Positions 12,221 through 22,346 of a stretch of DNA of 64,000 nt are shown piece by piece (within the stretch, counting starts at the first letter, position 1; every line of letters starts with the position of its first letter). Both the position numbers and the translations under genes were made by a program. The stretch is taken from contig KV918769.1 of the NCBI GenBank assembly GCA_002049455.2, positions 124,001-188,000 of the forward strand, written 5' to 3'. A model generated the notes under the pieces. It searched no databases. It was not told the DNA's origin and saw nothing but the letters and a program-made list of their open reading frames with translations. Origin of the DNA: Porphyra umbilicalis (Eukaryota > Rhodophyta > Bangiophyceae > Bangiales > Bangiaceae).

Positions 12221-12977
12221 ATGGCGACGCTCTACGCGGCGACGCGCAAGCCAATGACGGTGTACAAGGACCGCCAGTTTCGGGGCAGAGCGGTACGTTG
12301 AGAGCTGGGGTATAAGAGGGGTCCCTGTGGCTCCTTTGGGGTTTATTCGTGTTTTTTTTTCCCGCGTCGTGCAACAACACGGTGAGTGGGGTCTCGAGGA
12401 CGGTTCCCGTCTGCTCTCTGGGTTCCTTTCCTTTTGCCCCAGTCCATTCTCTCACACCCCCTTCATGGTATGTGTCCCTTGTTCCATCAGCACGCTTTTT
12501 CTCTGCCTTTCTGCTGTACCCTCTTTCACCCCGCCCCTCTTTTTCATTGGCGGTGCCCCGCAGGACGACCGCGAGAAGCTCCTCGCCCAGTCGACCACCG
12601 TCTACATTGGGAACCTGGCGTTTCACACCACCGAGGAGCAGATGTTCGACCTCTTCTCCCGCGCTGGCGAGCTCAAGCGCATCGTCATGGGCCTGGACCG
12701 CGTCCAAAAGACCCCCTGCGGCTTTGCCTTCATCGAGTACTACACCCGCGCCGCGGCCGCCGCCGCCGTGTGCATGCTCTCCGGCTCCCAGCTGGACGAG
12801 CGCACCATCCGGGTGGATTGGGATACGGGCTTCCTCCCCGAACGCCAGTTTGGCCGCGGCCGCAGCGGCGGCCAGGTGCGGGACGAGTACCGGGAGGATT
12901 ACGATCCGGGCCGGGGGGGGTATGGCAAGCAGGCGCGCCAGACGGGGATGGAGCTGTGGGGGGCGGGCACGGGGGGG

Positions 12978-13041
<64 letters not shown>

Positions 13042-13849
13042 GCGGTGACCGCCGCGGCAGCGGTGGGGGGGACCGTGGCCGCCGGGGCGGCGGCGGCGGC
13101 GGCTACCGCGGCGGCGGTGGCGGCGGCGGTGGCGGCGGCGGCGGTGGCGGCCGCCGCCACTCGTATGGCGGTGGCGGCGGTGGGGGCGGCGGCTATCGCG
13201 GCCGCGGGGGCGGCGGCGGGCCGCCGCGGGAGCTCGGGCCCCCGGTCGGGGGCTCGGGCGGCAAGCGCTCCCGCCGCGACTGGGAGGACAATGACGGCGG
13301 CGGTGGCGGCGGCGGCGGCGGCGGCGGTGGGGGCGGTGGGGGCGGCGGCGGCTTTGGCCCCCGCGGCGGCGGTCGGGAGCCCGTGCGGGATCCCGGGCGG
13401 GAGCCGCTGCGGGAGCTCGGCCGGGAGCCCCCCGGGAGGCGCTGCGGGCGCTCGGCGGCGCGCCGCCCCTCGTGCGCGCGCTCGGCGGCGGACCGCCGGC
13501 GGCGCGGGCGCTCGGCGGCGGACTGCCGGCGGTGCGGGCGCTCGGCGGCGGACCGCCGCCGCCGGTCGTGCGGCAGCTCGGCGGCGCGCCGCCGGTGGTG
13601 CGGGAACTCGGAGCGCCGGTGCGGGAACTCGGGCAGCCGGTGCGGGAGCTCGGGCTGCCGGTGCGGGAGCTCGGGCAGCCGGTGCGGGAGCTCGGGCGGG
13701 TGCCCGAGGGGGGTGGCGGTGGCGGCGGCGGCGGTGGCGGCGGTGACGGTGGTGGTGGGGGGGGTGCGTCTGCCGGTGGCAGCGACGCGTGGGACGGGAA
13801 GGTGGTGGAGAACCCGCGGTACCGGGGGGAGGTGGACGAGGACAAGTGA
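12221..13849 (+). CDS. NCBP2: Nuclear cap-binding protein subunit 2 (CBP20) with a long Gly-rich and heptad-repeat tail
   Basis: Small subunit of the nuclear cap-binding complex, which binds the m7G cap of RNA polymerase II transcripts together with CBP80. Exon 1 is 12221..12292 ([20 protein letters not shown]...). The donor is GTACGT at 12293. Exon 2 starts at 12564 after CCCCGCAG. The joined text [18 protein letters not shown] follows the human pattern DQHFRGDNEEQEKLLKKS. The RRM shows RNP2 VYIGNLAF and RNP1 CGFAFIEYY, then RIDWD-like RVDWDTGF and [20 protein letters not shown], all typical. After about residue 150, where the usual 156-aa protein ends, a Gly/Arg-rich tail continues, then VRELGQP-type repeats and the end [14 protein letters not shown] at 13849. 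One frame slip sits at the C6 run near 13428-13433. Core identity is certain; that the whole tail is translated is an inference. Confidence 0.92.
12970..13370 (+). repeat. GGC/GGT microsatellite-like tract coding a poly-Gly/RGG tail
   Basis: Imperfect GGC/GGT triplet runs inside the NCBP2 gene, coding long Gly stretches broken by [12 protein letters not shown] and YRGRG. In the gene's frame this resembles an RGG/FG-type RNA-binding low-complexity region. Confidence 0.8.
13441..13710 (+). repeat. Heptad-like [14 protein letters not shown] repeats in the NCBP2 tail
   Basis: At least ten degenerate units of 7-9 codons: [70 protein letters not shown]. The same DNA repeat (CGGGAGCTCGGGC-like) is visible at base level. 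Confidence 0.75.
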
Positions 13850-14139
13850 CGCGGGCAGCGACGGCGGTGGGACTCGGATGTCGGTGCCACGCGCTGCTGT
13901 TCACGGACGCTCTCGTATACAAGTGGAGGACCGGCAGAGAAGGTTGGCGCACGTGCAGTATCGCGCGCGCAGATGCATTCCAAACAAGAGAACAACACAA
14001 CAGCCCTCAATGATGTCGTCCTCGTGCGGGGTCACGCCAGCTGGGACCACCCGCCACGGGTGCCGTGTGCGGCGCCCACCCCTCCACCCCAAAACAATGG
14101 ACGCCTGCCCCCTGCCTCGCACCACCCGCGCCTTGCCGC
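13850..14139. other. Tail-to-tail spacer between NCBP2 and NDUFA8
   Basis: A 290-bp spacer between convergent genes. Nothing else is seen in it. Confidence 0.6.
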
Positions 14140-15238
14140 TTACAACTCTTTCGACGCCGCTGCCGCCACGACTGGCGCGGCCTCGGCCGGCACGCGCGCG
14201 GCGGTGCCGCGGCAGCGGGCCAGCGCCGCCTGCTCCCGGCGGCAGCGCTCAAACATGTACTCCTCACTGCTCTGGCGGTCAATGCACGACGAGTAGCCAG
14301 ACAGCTCCGACTGTGGGGCGGGGGACGCCGGGCAACCGCGTCAGAGGTCATCAGAGGGACACAGGTCGGCCATGACAAAAGCGGGGGAGGCCAGAGAGCA
14401 AGCCAGTTGGTTAGAAAACATGACGGCGCGGCAAAGGGTACCACCCTTTGCAGTGACGGCGGTGACCGCGCGCGAGGGAGTGGTCAAAATCAGACGTCCG
14501 ACACGACCGACATTGGAGGCAATGCGAGGCGTGCGCACACAGGTCCGGCACATCTGCGTACCGGGCACTTGGAGGACAGCTCTTTGATGAGGTTGAGGGA
14601 GCAGCGCTGCACACGCTCACCCTGCCGTGGAAACGAAGTAGGAATGAAAACAGGCCAAACGAGCGAGGGCGCGAGTACACCAGCGGCATTTGAGAGAGGT
14701 GGGCACGGCTCACAGTCTGGGAGTCAGTAAACGGCCCGCAGGCAGCTCGTCAGGGGCCAAAGCGTAGGGGCACAACCATGATGGCCGCTGGCTCACCGTA
14801 GACAACATGTCCTCGCCACGACCTTGTCTCCTAACCGCGGCAGGTACAGCCAGGTGAGCACCAGCACACAACCACGCTCGCTCTGAGACGACGGGAACGC
14901 CCCCGCCGGTCGCGACGACGACACCCACTCGTCATCGATCTTTCCGCGAAGGCCACACAGCCGACACTCTTGCGTGCTCGAGCAACTCCTCCTCACCGCG
15001 CCCAGACCTCGGCACCGTTGCATCCACCTCTCCAACTCGGCGCCAGCCCGGTGGCAAGAATCGCCGCGGCACGTCCACCCAAACCTACCTCTGCAAGGCA
15101 CGCAGCCGGGTTGCCGTCCTTGGCTTTGCACGCCAGGAACTCGGCGTTGACCCGCCCACACACCCGCGACAGCTCCCGGGCAGCGGCGTAGAGCACGGCC
15201 GAGGTGGCCACGGGCGGCTCACCACCCTTATCGGCCAT
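14140..15238 (-). CDS. NDUFA8: Complex I subunit NDUFA8-like CHCH protein, three exons
   Basis: Accessory subunit of mitochondrial NADH:ubiquinone oxidoreductase, an intermembrane-space protein with twin CX9C motifs oxidised by the MIA pathway. Exons on the minus strand are 15238..15089 (50 codons), 14621..14562 (20 codons, [20 protein letters not shown]) and 14310..14140 (56 codons plus TAA). Donors are GTAGGT and GTACGC; acceptors end CAG; all junctions are phase 0. The product is 126 aa. Four CX9C units are exact after splicing: [33 protein letters not shown] and [11 protein letters not shown]. Two of them span exon junctions, which strongly supports the model. The order and the [10 protein letters not shown] start match plant and animal NDUFA8. 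It lacks the long C-terminal extension of the animal protein. Transcribed divergently from the amidase gene. Confidence 0.92.
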
Positions 15239-16263
15239 CGCTGTGGAGCCAGCCGTGCTCAGGTGGGGCCCGGGAAGCGCGGTGGTGTGACGGCAAGCGC
15301 CACAAAAAGATGGAGACTATACAAGTGGGTACGCCAGTACACGAAACGGCCAAGAATGACCAAGAGGAGAACGAGCACGACGTTGGCTGGTCAGGGCCAA
15401 CGAGAATACGATGGCAGAGTGGATTGGGGTCTGGATCGCCTGGGCTTCAAGCAAGAAGCTCCTCCTTGCTGCACAATATACATGTGGCAACCTTGGCCTA
15501 AAAGTACGCCAACCAAGAAAGAATTACATGTTTAGCTGTATCACTCACGATAGCGGCCTGTACGGGCTACTCTGTGGATTTCCAGCTGCGGCACCGCCAC
15601 AAAATCTATACGGGCCCAAACGGGAGTCCGCGCGCGCCGGCGTCGGCGGTGTTTTCCCCATGGAAAGAGCGTGTGCAAGAGAGAGGTCGGGCCGCTGTGG
15701 ACGGTGCGGCCCGGTGCGGCCTGAGGCCCCCGAAGGCCAGCCCGTCCGCCGACGCTGCCGTTGGACGGTGGGCCGCGCTGATCGGGACCCCCCCCGTGGT
15801 GCCTCCGTCGGCCGCCGCCGGTGGCGCTCTGGGGGGCGCGCGGTGCCGACGGCCGAGGGCGCGACGCCGCGCCGCCGCCGCCGCGTTGCCACGGGAGGTG
15901 CCGACGCGCGCCGCCGAGTGCCGCCGCCGCGCAGGCGCGCGGTCGGCTGATTTTGGGTCACCCGCCTTCGCCTGCTCATCCCCAGCGCCACCCCCTCCTC
16001 CTGGCCTCGTGCGGCCGTCGACGCCCACACGCCGCCGCCGTCAGCCGCGTGCCTTTTTTTCTTCCCGCCGGACGCTGCGGCCGACTCGACCGCAATCTCC
16101 TCCCCCCCCCCCCCTCGGTGTGTGTGGTTGCCCCCACGGTCGCCCTGTCCCCCCCACCCCCCGTGCCGGGGTGCTATCGGCGCTCCGGCGGCGGGGCGGC
16201 GCCATCTGCGTCCCGCTGGTGCGTGGATGGGCGCGCGAGGCGACGCCACGCACTGCGGCTCCC
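15239..16263. promoter_or_regulatory. Head-to-head upstream region of NDUFA8 and carbamoylputrescine amidase
   Basis: 1,025 bp between divergent start codons. 15300-15620 is moderately AT-rich; 15620-16260 is GC-rich with open frames in several phases but no recognisable protein. No motif can be named. Confidence 0.35.
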
Positions 16264-19200
16264 ATGGCGCGGCAAGTGGTGGTTGCCGCCACCCAATTTG
16301 CCTGCGGGCCGTCAGCTGAGGCCAACGTACGGCGGGCAGAGCGGTTAGTGCGTACGTTCTGAGGTGCTGTCTTTTTCCTGGGTGACTTGTTTTTCGTCTC
16401 GCACTCGTCTCATGCGTGAGGGCGGCTCAACAGGCCGTGTGGCCAACTGTTTTGGTCCCAGTGCTTATGAATGCGATGCCTTTGTGTGACGTTGTCGCTG
16501 CTGCAGCTGCTTGTCGTCGAGCGGGTGCGGCGGGCGCGGCGTCGCTCGGAGCTGCACAGGTGGGGGCGGTCGCCGCCGCCGCTGCCATTGCTCTCGTCCC
16601 CGTTGTCGGCCCCGTCATGCCCTTTGACGTCGCCAGCTTCTCTGAGGGTCTGCGTGTTAAGGAGGTGTTGTCTGGCGTCCGGTAGCGGCTACATGGAAGA
16701 GCTGGTTGTCAACCGTGAACGGGTGCTCCTGAGGTCGTCTGTGGCGGCAGCCTGCGGTCTTGTACCGCCGCGTAGTTCTATCTGCGTGTGGCCGTTGCTG
16801 CTGCGCCACCGAGTCTTGGCGGAGGCGCTGTGGTTGGGCGGTAACATGGATTGCGCGGCGTGTGCTGCTCGCCGCGGTGTCGCCCCTCGCGCTAGGTCAC
16901 ACCTGGTGCGCTTTCTGGTCGCACGTTCTTTGTTTTTATTGATCCAGCGTTGCTGACCACATTTACCTACTTGCTTTTCCTTTTCGCGCGCCTCGTTGGT
17001 CTTGTGCTTGCATTTCTTCATTCGAATTGCTCTCTGTGTGTCGTCGTCGTTCTGTGCTCTTTATACATGTGCCGTGTTGCAGGCGAGGCTGCGGCCAAAG
17101 GTGCTCATATTATTTTGCTGCAGGAGCTGTTTGAGACACAGTACTTCCCTCAAGTTCAGGATGTACGTGTGGTGCTTTCGCCTGGCGCGCCCGTTGATTG
17201 CTGTTGACGCTGTCACTTTTTTCTGTTTTCTCTGGATATCGCCTCTGTATGCGGTTCTGTTCTTCTGTGCTCTTGCTGACGTCCGCACCATCGGCATTCT
17301 CGGCCCTACCACCTGCATGGATGTTTGCCTCTTACTCTCTTTTGTTGCGTAGGACTACTTCAGCCTGGCGCGCCCGGCTGCCAACAACCCGCTGCTGGCT
17401 CGCTTTCAAAAAGTTGCCGCGGAGCTTCGTGTGGTGCTGCCCATTTCTTTTTTCGAGCGGGCCAACCACGCGTACTTCAACTCCCTGGCGATGATTGACG
17501 CGGACGGTACCAACCTAGGGATCTACCGCAAGACGCACATCCCACAGGGACCTGGGTATGCAGAGAAGTTTTATTTCAGCCCTGGCGATACGGGCTTCCG
17601 TGTCTTTCGGACGACCTATGCGGCGGTTGGGGTGGGCATTTGCTGGGACCAGTGGTTTCCTGAGACGGCTCGCTGCCTCGCGCTGGCCGGAGCTGACCTG
17701 CTTCTCTTCCCCACCGCCATTGGCTCAGAGCCGCAAGACCCTTCTATAGACTCGTCGGCACACTGGCGGCGGACGATGGAGGGTCACTCGGCGGCTAACA
17801 TCATCCCGGTAATTGCGTCTAACCGCATCGGACGAGAGGTGTTTCGGACGCGGCTGTCGGCGGCACGCGCGGCAGCGCAACCGACGCCTCAGCCGGGGGC
17901 GCTGCAGGCGCAGCAGATACGGCAGCAGGGCCTTGCTGCCGCGGCGCCAACAAGTCGCTCGGACGCTTCCAAGGCAATCTCTGCTATGGGTGCTGCGGCG
18001 GGTGTGGTGGCAGCCGGGGCAGCGGCCGTAGACCCGACTGTGCGCTTGACGGGGTCGGCGGACGATGACCGGGCGCGTGCCGCGTCGGGAGAGACAACCG
18101 TGGCCCTGGCGGACGGGGCTGGTGTCGACGGCCGCCCTGACGCCGCGGCGGTAGCGGGCCAAGTCGTAGGCGCTACCGTCAATGCCAATGGTCACCGACC
18201 GGCCGAGGACGGGGCGGACTCGCTCGCGTTCTACGGCAGCACCTTCATCACCGACCAGTGGGGAGAGGTTGTGCCGTCGGCGGGCCGTGATGAGGATCGG
18301 ACACGGGCGCTACCTGCCGATGGGGTAATCGGGCTGCCCGACGGGACGGGTCCCGACCCTGCCAACGCCGTCGCCGGCGGCGGCGCGGGAGTCAAGGCGG
18401 CTGGAGGGTCGGCCGTAGACGCGGCGCGCGCGGGCGTTGTGGGCACTGATGCCATCACCTTTTACGGCAGCAGCTTCATCACGGACCAGTGGGGGGAGGT
18501 GGTCGTGTCCGCAGGTCGTGACGAGGAGGCTATCCTGAGCTACCTCTTTGATCTGGACGTGAATGACCAGGACCGACGCCAGTGGGGCCTCTTCCGCGAC
18601 CGGCGACCGGAAATGTACCGGACGTTGCTCTCTCTCGACGGCCACTCCCCAGCGGGCGGTGCTGGGCTCATGGGCGTGGCGCCTATGGTCCATGGTGCGG
18701 CTCCGGCAGGGGCTGGCAACACCTACCTCCCTCCGGGGGTTTTGCCTGCGGGGACTGCAGGCAAGCAGCAGCCGTATGTCGCGGGAGCGGCGGCGCCGAT
18801 GCTGCCACTGGGGCTTAACCGGGCGCTGGCGCAGACAAGGCCACCCTTCTCAGGGCCTCCCTCCCAGCTGTTTCCCAACGCAGGACAGGGCCACAACTCC
18901 CAGATGGGGGTGCTGATGCTCAACCAGCCGCAACGACTTGATGCGGCGGCTCGTCATGGTGGTGCGCCCGAGCACCATGGCGCGGTAGCTGCCACGGCGG
19001 GTCTACCCGCTGGTGCAGCTGTTGGCTTAATGCCGATGCAGCAGCACGGCCACACGCTGGCACCTGCGCGGGGGGCTTACCCCGGAGCGCCTAACCAGCT
19101 TTTTGGTACGTCGGCTGTGTCGATGGGGTCGCTGTTGATGGCGCAACAACGCGGTGAGGCGGCACATACCAACGGTCAGACGGCAGTGGCGGCAGCGGCG

Positions 19201-20067
19201 GCAGCGGCAGCAGCTGCACCTGACGCCCACGCTGCAGCGGCCGCAGCTGCGGCGGCTGCGGGGGCGGGTCCCGCGTCAGCGTCGATGCTGCCGTTGCCAT
19301 TGCAGACGCATCAGTTGGCGCCAAGCCGCACTCCCTTCACGGGGCCTCCGGCGCAGCTCTTCCCGACGCCTGTGCCTGGGGCGCAACTAGGGTCATTGCT
19401 CTTGCCTCAAGCGCCGGGTGCGCCTCGGGACGAAACAGTGGTGGTAGGCGTGAAGAGTGACGCGCACGACGTGACTTCGCCACTCGCGCCCGCTACCGCT
19501 GTTGCTGCCGCCGTGGCTGCGTCAGCCGCAGAGGCTGAGAGCCAACCGCCCCCCGTGGACCGTGCCGACATTGACGGTGGCGCTGGCGCGGGGGCAGTCG
19601 CTGAGACTGTCGAGGGCGGCATTGGGAGTGGCCGAAGCGGCATGGACGCCAACGACGCGACCGCCCATGAGGCGTCGTTCATTGGTGAGGTGCGGGATTC
19701 GTCGCAGCGGCGGCCAAGAGGGCGCTGCTGGTCGTGCCGAGCCAAGACCACGTACGAGTGCAAGAAGTGCGTGCCGGGGCCGGTGCCTCTATGCAACCGG
19801 GTACCACGGGAATGCTGGTGGAAGTACCACGCCGGCGAGGTCACCCCTTTTGTGCCGTCCCGTCGTGGTCGCAAGCGCAAGGCCGAGGACGATGACATGC
19901 CGATGGCTGCGGCGGGTGACGCAGCGGGCGACTACGGCAGCGGCGCGGAGGGGGCCGGCGACAGCGGAAGTGCGGGGGCGGATGCGAGCATTGGGGACAT
20001 CGGGCAAACTGATACGAACGACGGGGACGAGAGTCTGGCTGTGCCAGAGGCCAGGGTGGTCGCCTGA
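16264..20067 (+). CDS. CPA: N-carbamoylputrescine amidase with a long C-terminal extension ending in a piggyBac-type Cys/His finger
   Basis: Nitrilase-superfamily enzyme that hydrolyses N-carbamoylputrescine to putrescine, ammonia and CO2 in the arginine-decarboxylase route to polyamines. Exons: 16264..16351, 17083..17162 and 17353..20067. Both donors are GTACGT; acceptors are GCAG and GTAG. The product is about 960 aa against about 300 normally. Catalytic residues visible: Glu in HIILLQELFE, Lys in GIYRKTHIP, Cys in GVGICWDQWFPE. After SNRIGREVF the usual TFYGTSFI segment appears twice (FYGSTFITDQWGEV at 18229, FYGSSFITDQWGEV at 18460), separated by Ala/Gly-rich sequence, then the normal end WGLFRDRRPEMYRTLLSLDG. 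About 500 further residues hold three LAP..GPP.QLFP repeats, poly-Ala, and a finger at 19726-19830 followed by the basic stretch RRGRKRKAEDDD. The whole third exon is one open frame. Core function is secure; the tail's role is unknown. Confidence 0.93.
18229..18527 (+). repeat. Duplicated FYGSxFITDQWGEV segment inside the amidase
   Basis: Two copies of about 68 bp at 18229-18296 and 18460-18527, offset 231 bp (77 codons, in frame). Both encode FYGS(T/S)FITDQWGEVV followed by SAGRDE. Normal family members have this segment once. The second copy continues into the conserved C-terminal part. Confidence 0.88.
18799..19419 (+). repeat. Three dispersed repeats with LAPxRxPFxGPPxQLFP core
   Basis: Imperfect units of about 45 residues at about 18799-18933, 19027-19161 and 19285-19419. 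Each starts with an MLPL/LMPM-like stretch, has a core such as SRTPFTGPPAQLFPT, and ends near MGSLLMAQQ or LGSLLLPQA. They are separated by Ala/Gly-rich linkers. Confidence 0.8.
19726..19830 (+). other. piggyBac-transposase-like C-terminal zinc finger within the amidase gene
   Basis: The reading CWSCRAKTTYECKKCVPGPV, then PLCNRVPRECWWKYH, gives C-X2-C-X7-C-X2-C-X7-C-X6-C-X4-H. This is the spacing and text style (YxCxxC...LC....CF..YH) of the cysteine-rich domain that ends piggyBac transposases and their domesticated relatives. No DDE catalytic domain is present nearby, so the domain looks captured rather than part of a whole element. Confidence 0.65.
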
Positions 20068-20499
20068 CGTTGACCGTATTGGGGACTCTCTTTTTTAAAA
20101 CGACTGCTTTGTGAGAGGGTCTGAATATCGTTCGTGTTTCCTGACACGATACCACACACGACCAGAGGAAAACGAAAAATGTGTGCGATGGGGGGGGTAG
20201 CTAGACTGTTGCTCAAGCAGAGTTCAAGCACATGCTGGACCGTCAAGATGTCCAGAGGTATGTTCACAAACCCATACTTTGACGGCCATGACAACCACAC
20301 TTCGTCCACGACGCCATACCGCTCAACCAACCCTTGGTCAAGCCCCGCAATGCCGCCGGTCCGTGGCAAACCCCATGAACCTAGTCCACTTGCCACCTCA
20401 AACACCTCACAGCACCTGTACTCATACACATCTCAGCATCCGCTCATACACCCTTCTCGTCATCCCAGCCCCTTCCTCTCTCCCTCTTCTCAGCGCTGC
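20068..20499. other. Tail-to-tail spacer between the amidase and NFU genes
   Basis: A 432-bp, relatively AT-rich spacer holding both 3' ends. Nothing else is supported. Confidence 0.6.
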
Positions 20500-21165
20500 T
20501 TACTCAAAGACCACCTGGCTGATCTTGGGAAAGTTGCGCTTGAGCCGCTGCGTAATCTCAATCTTCACGCTGTTGATGGCCGCGCCCGTCCCCTGCATCT
20601 TGAGTCGCACCACCGGCAGCGCACTGTCGGGCGTCATCTTGACCAACTCAATCCCCCCCCCGGCGACGTTCAGGAACGGGCGCACCTCGTTGAGCACTCC
20701 CTCCACGCCCTCGGGGGTCAGCGGGGGGCCTGCCGGCTCGACTTGACAAACCTCCTCAATCTCGGGGATGGCCTCAAGCAACCGCCGCTCGATGCCCATC
20801 TTCATCGTCATCATGGAGCTCGGGCAGGAGCCGCAGGCGCCTTCCAAAGCCAACCGAACAGTCGCGCCATCGATTTCGGCGACCGACACGTTGCCACCGT
20901 CGGCCATCAGGTACGGCCGCAGCTCATCCAAGACCGTCTCCACATTCGCCAGTGTCAGAGGCAGCACCGATGAGGGGGACGTTGAGCTCGACACGAGCTC
21001 CGCCCCGCCAGCGGTCGACGGTGGCGCTTGTTGCATGCGGAGGGCGGCACGACGGGCGGGGCGACAGACACCAGCCGCAGGGCGGGCCGCCGTCGACGCC
21101 ACCGATGCAGAGGAGGTGGGTAGCAGGGACGTGGCGCCCAGGGCTGTGGCACCGACAAAGGCCAT
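20500..21165 (-). CDS. NFU: NFU-type iron-sulfur cluster scaffold, plastid-targeted, second NifU domain degenerate
   Basis: Scaffold/carrier that receives [4Fe-4S] or [2Fe-2S] clusters and passes them to plastid targets such as photosystem I. Intact single exon of 221 aa. I choose the ATG at 21165 (MAFVGATALGATSLLPT) because it begins a typical red-algal transit peptide with an early Phe, ending near RRAALRMQ; the frame is open further upstream to 21282 without a better ATG. The first NifU domain reads VETVLDELRPYLMADGGNVS with cluster ligands in ACGSCPSSMMTMKMGIE. A second copy (VEGVLNEVRPFLNVAGGGIE) lacks the CxxC, having GTGAAINSVKIEI instead. This functional-plus-degenerate pair is the layout of plant plastid NFU1-3. 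Read divergently from phospholipase D. Confidence 0.93.
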   Translation of the reverse strand: MAFVGATALGATSLLPTSSASVASTAARPAAGVCRPARRAALRMQQAPPSTAGGAELVSSSTSPSSVLPLTLANVETVLDELRPYLMADGGNVSVAEIDGATVRLALEGACGSCPSSMMTMKMGIERRLLEAIPEIEEVCQVEPAGPPLTPEGVEGVLNEVRPFLNVAGGGIELVKMTPDSALPVVRLKMQGTGAAINSVKIEITQRLKRNFPKISQVVFE

Positions 21166-22346
21166 CGTCACAGCACGCAGGAACACCAAGGAGGGTAGCG
21201 GGCGAGGGGTTGGGCGGCGGTAAGGGAACTGTGCGGCAAGGGTGGAGCCGCTTCGACTGGTCACGACACTTGAACCGAGCACTTAACGTCGCGGAGGTGC
21301 CGGGAGTGAGAGTAGATAGGAAAGACACAAGCAGCGGGCTTCACGACGTCCAGTACGCCACGGCCGCGGCACAACGTCGACGCAGCTCTGCTTGGCGAGC
21401 TGGAGTGTTGCACACGACCGTTGCAAACTCTGCCTGCGTCCACCAATAGAGGGCTGTGACGACCTTCCTTCGTGACCTCCCGTAAGTTCTTGCTAGAGAG
21501 GAATTTTAAACACACAAGACGTGGAATTCCTCGTTCTCAGACGGTACACCGCGGTACAAACATACGCGGGGATCCCCCGTATGTCTGTACAGTAGCGGCA
21601 TACCCCGTCAACGTGACGGGCTCGGCCAATCAAAACAACGATACGTCGGTGTATTTACCATCACACGGTCTGCAACTGCGAACGGGCCTCAGAACGCCCA
21701 TCCAAACAACATCCAAAGCCAAGCGGTATCCCATCCCAAACTCTGTTGGATGGGCTTGGATGAGCAGGACGACACAACATCCGAGGCACATCTAAAACCC
21801 ATTTGGCTGGAGATTCTGCCGGCGGTGGCGATGGATGGAGTCACTCAGGTTCGAGACGTGGCACTGTCTGTCTCTTTGAACGTGCATCTCAGACTGTCCA
21901 ATTGGCCAATCGCAGATGCGTGGTGGGTGGTGGGTGGACCGATAGGTCCACTTGCATCGCCTCTCGAGGGACAGTGTAAGTTGATCGCGACACGTCCCCC
22001 CTTCGGCCTTTGGTGCAGGCCCTCGGTGACGCGCTGTCAGTGCCCCTGCGTTGCACTCCTCTGGGACACGGTGGACTCGGCCAGAGTCGCTTGTGTCGCG
22101 GTCGGGTCTTCTCGGATCCGCTGGCACTCCCACCGCCATCGCGGTCGGGTCTGCCCGTCTGTGTGCGCGCGGCTGCCGTTGCGTTTTGCTGTTTCCCCTC
22201 TGGGTGAGCACCTGCTGCTGTTGGGGGGCCGAGTGGTGTGCCCCTTCGCTCAGGCCTTCCTTGCGCCTTGCCCTCTTACCTCTGTCCCATTTCCTCTCCA
22301 CCCCACCCAGACCTGCCGCGGCGCTGGGCGCGCGGTTGTCGCGGTC
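21166..22346. promoter_or_regulatory. Head-to-head upstream region of NFU and phospholipase D
   Basis: 1,181 bp. 21470-21910 is comparatively AT-rich. From about 21980 to 22346 a pyrimidine-rich tract with several CTCT/CCTC runs leads to the PLD start and may be 5' UTR. No gene is supported. Confidence 0.35.

Noticed and set aside
10204-12222. Minus-strand frame reaching 12222 upstream of UTP21
   Set aside because: Its first 200 residues lie in the intergenic region and NCBP2 exon 1 on the other strand and show no conservation. The UTP21 start MGKPGLYAAYRSLGLV at 11623 is conserved.
14820-14860. Candidate NDUFA8 exon reading [11 protein letters not shown]
   Set aside because: It gives the wrong cysteine spacing (CX12C). 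The exon at 14562-14621 restores exact CX9C spacing with a good donor and acceptor.
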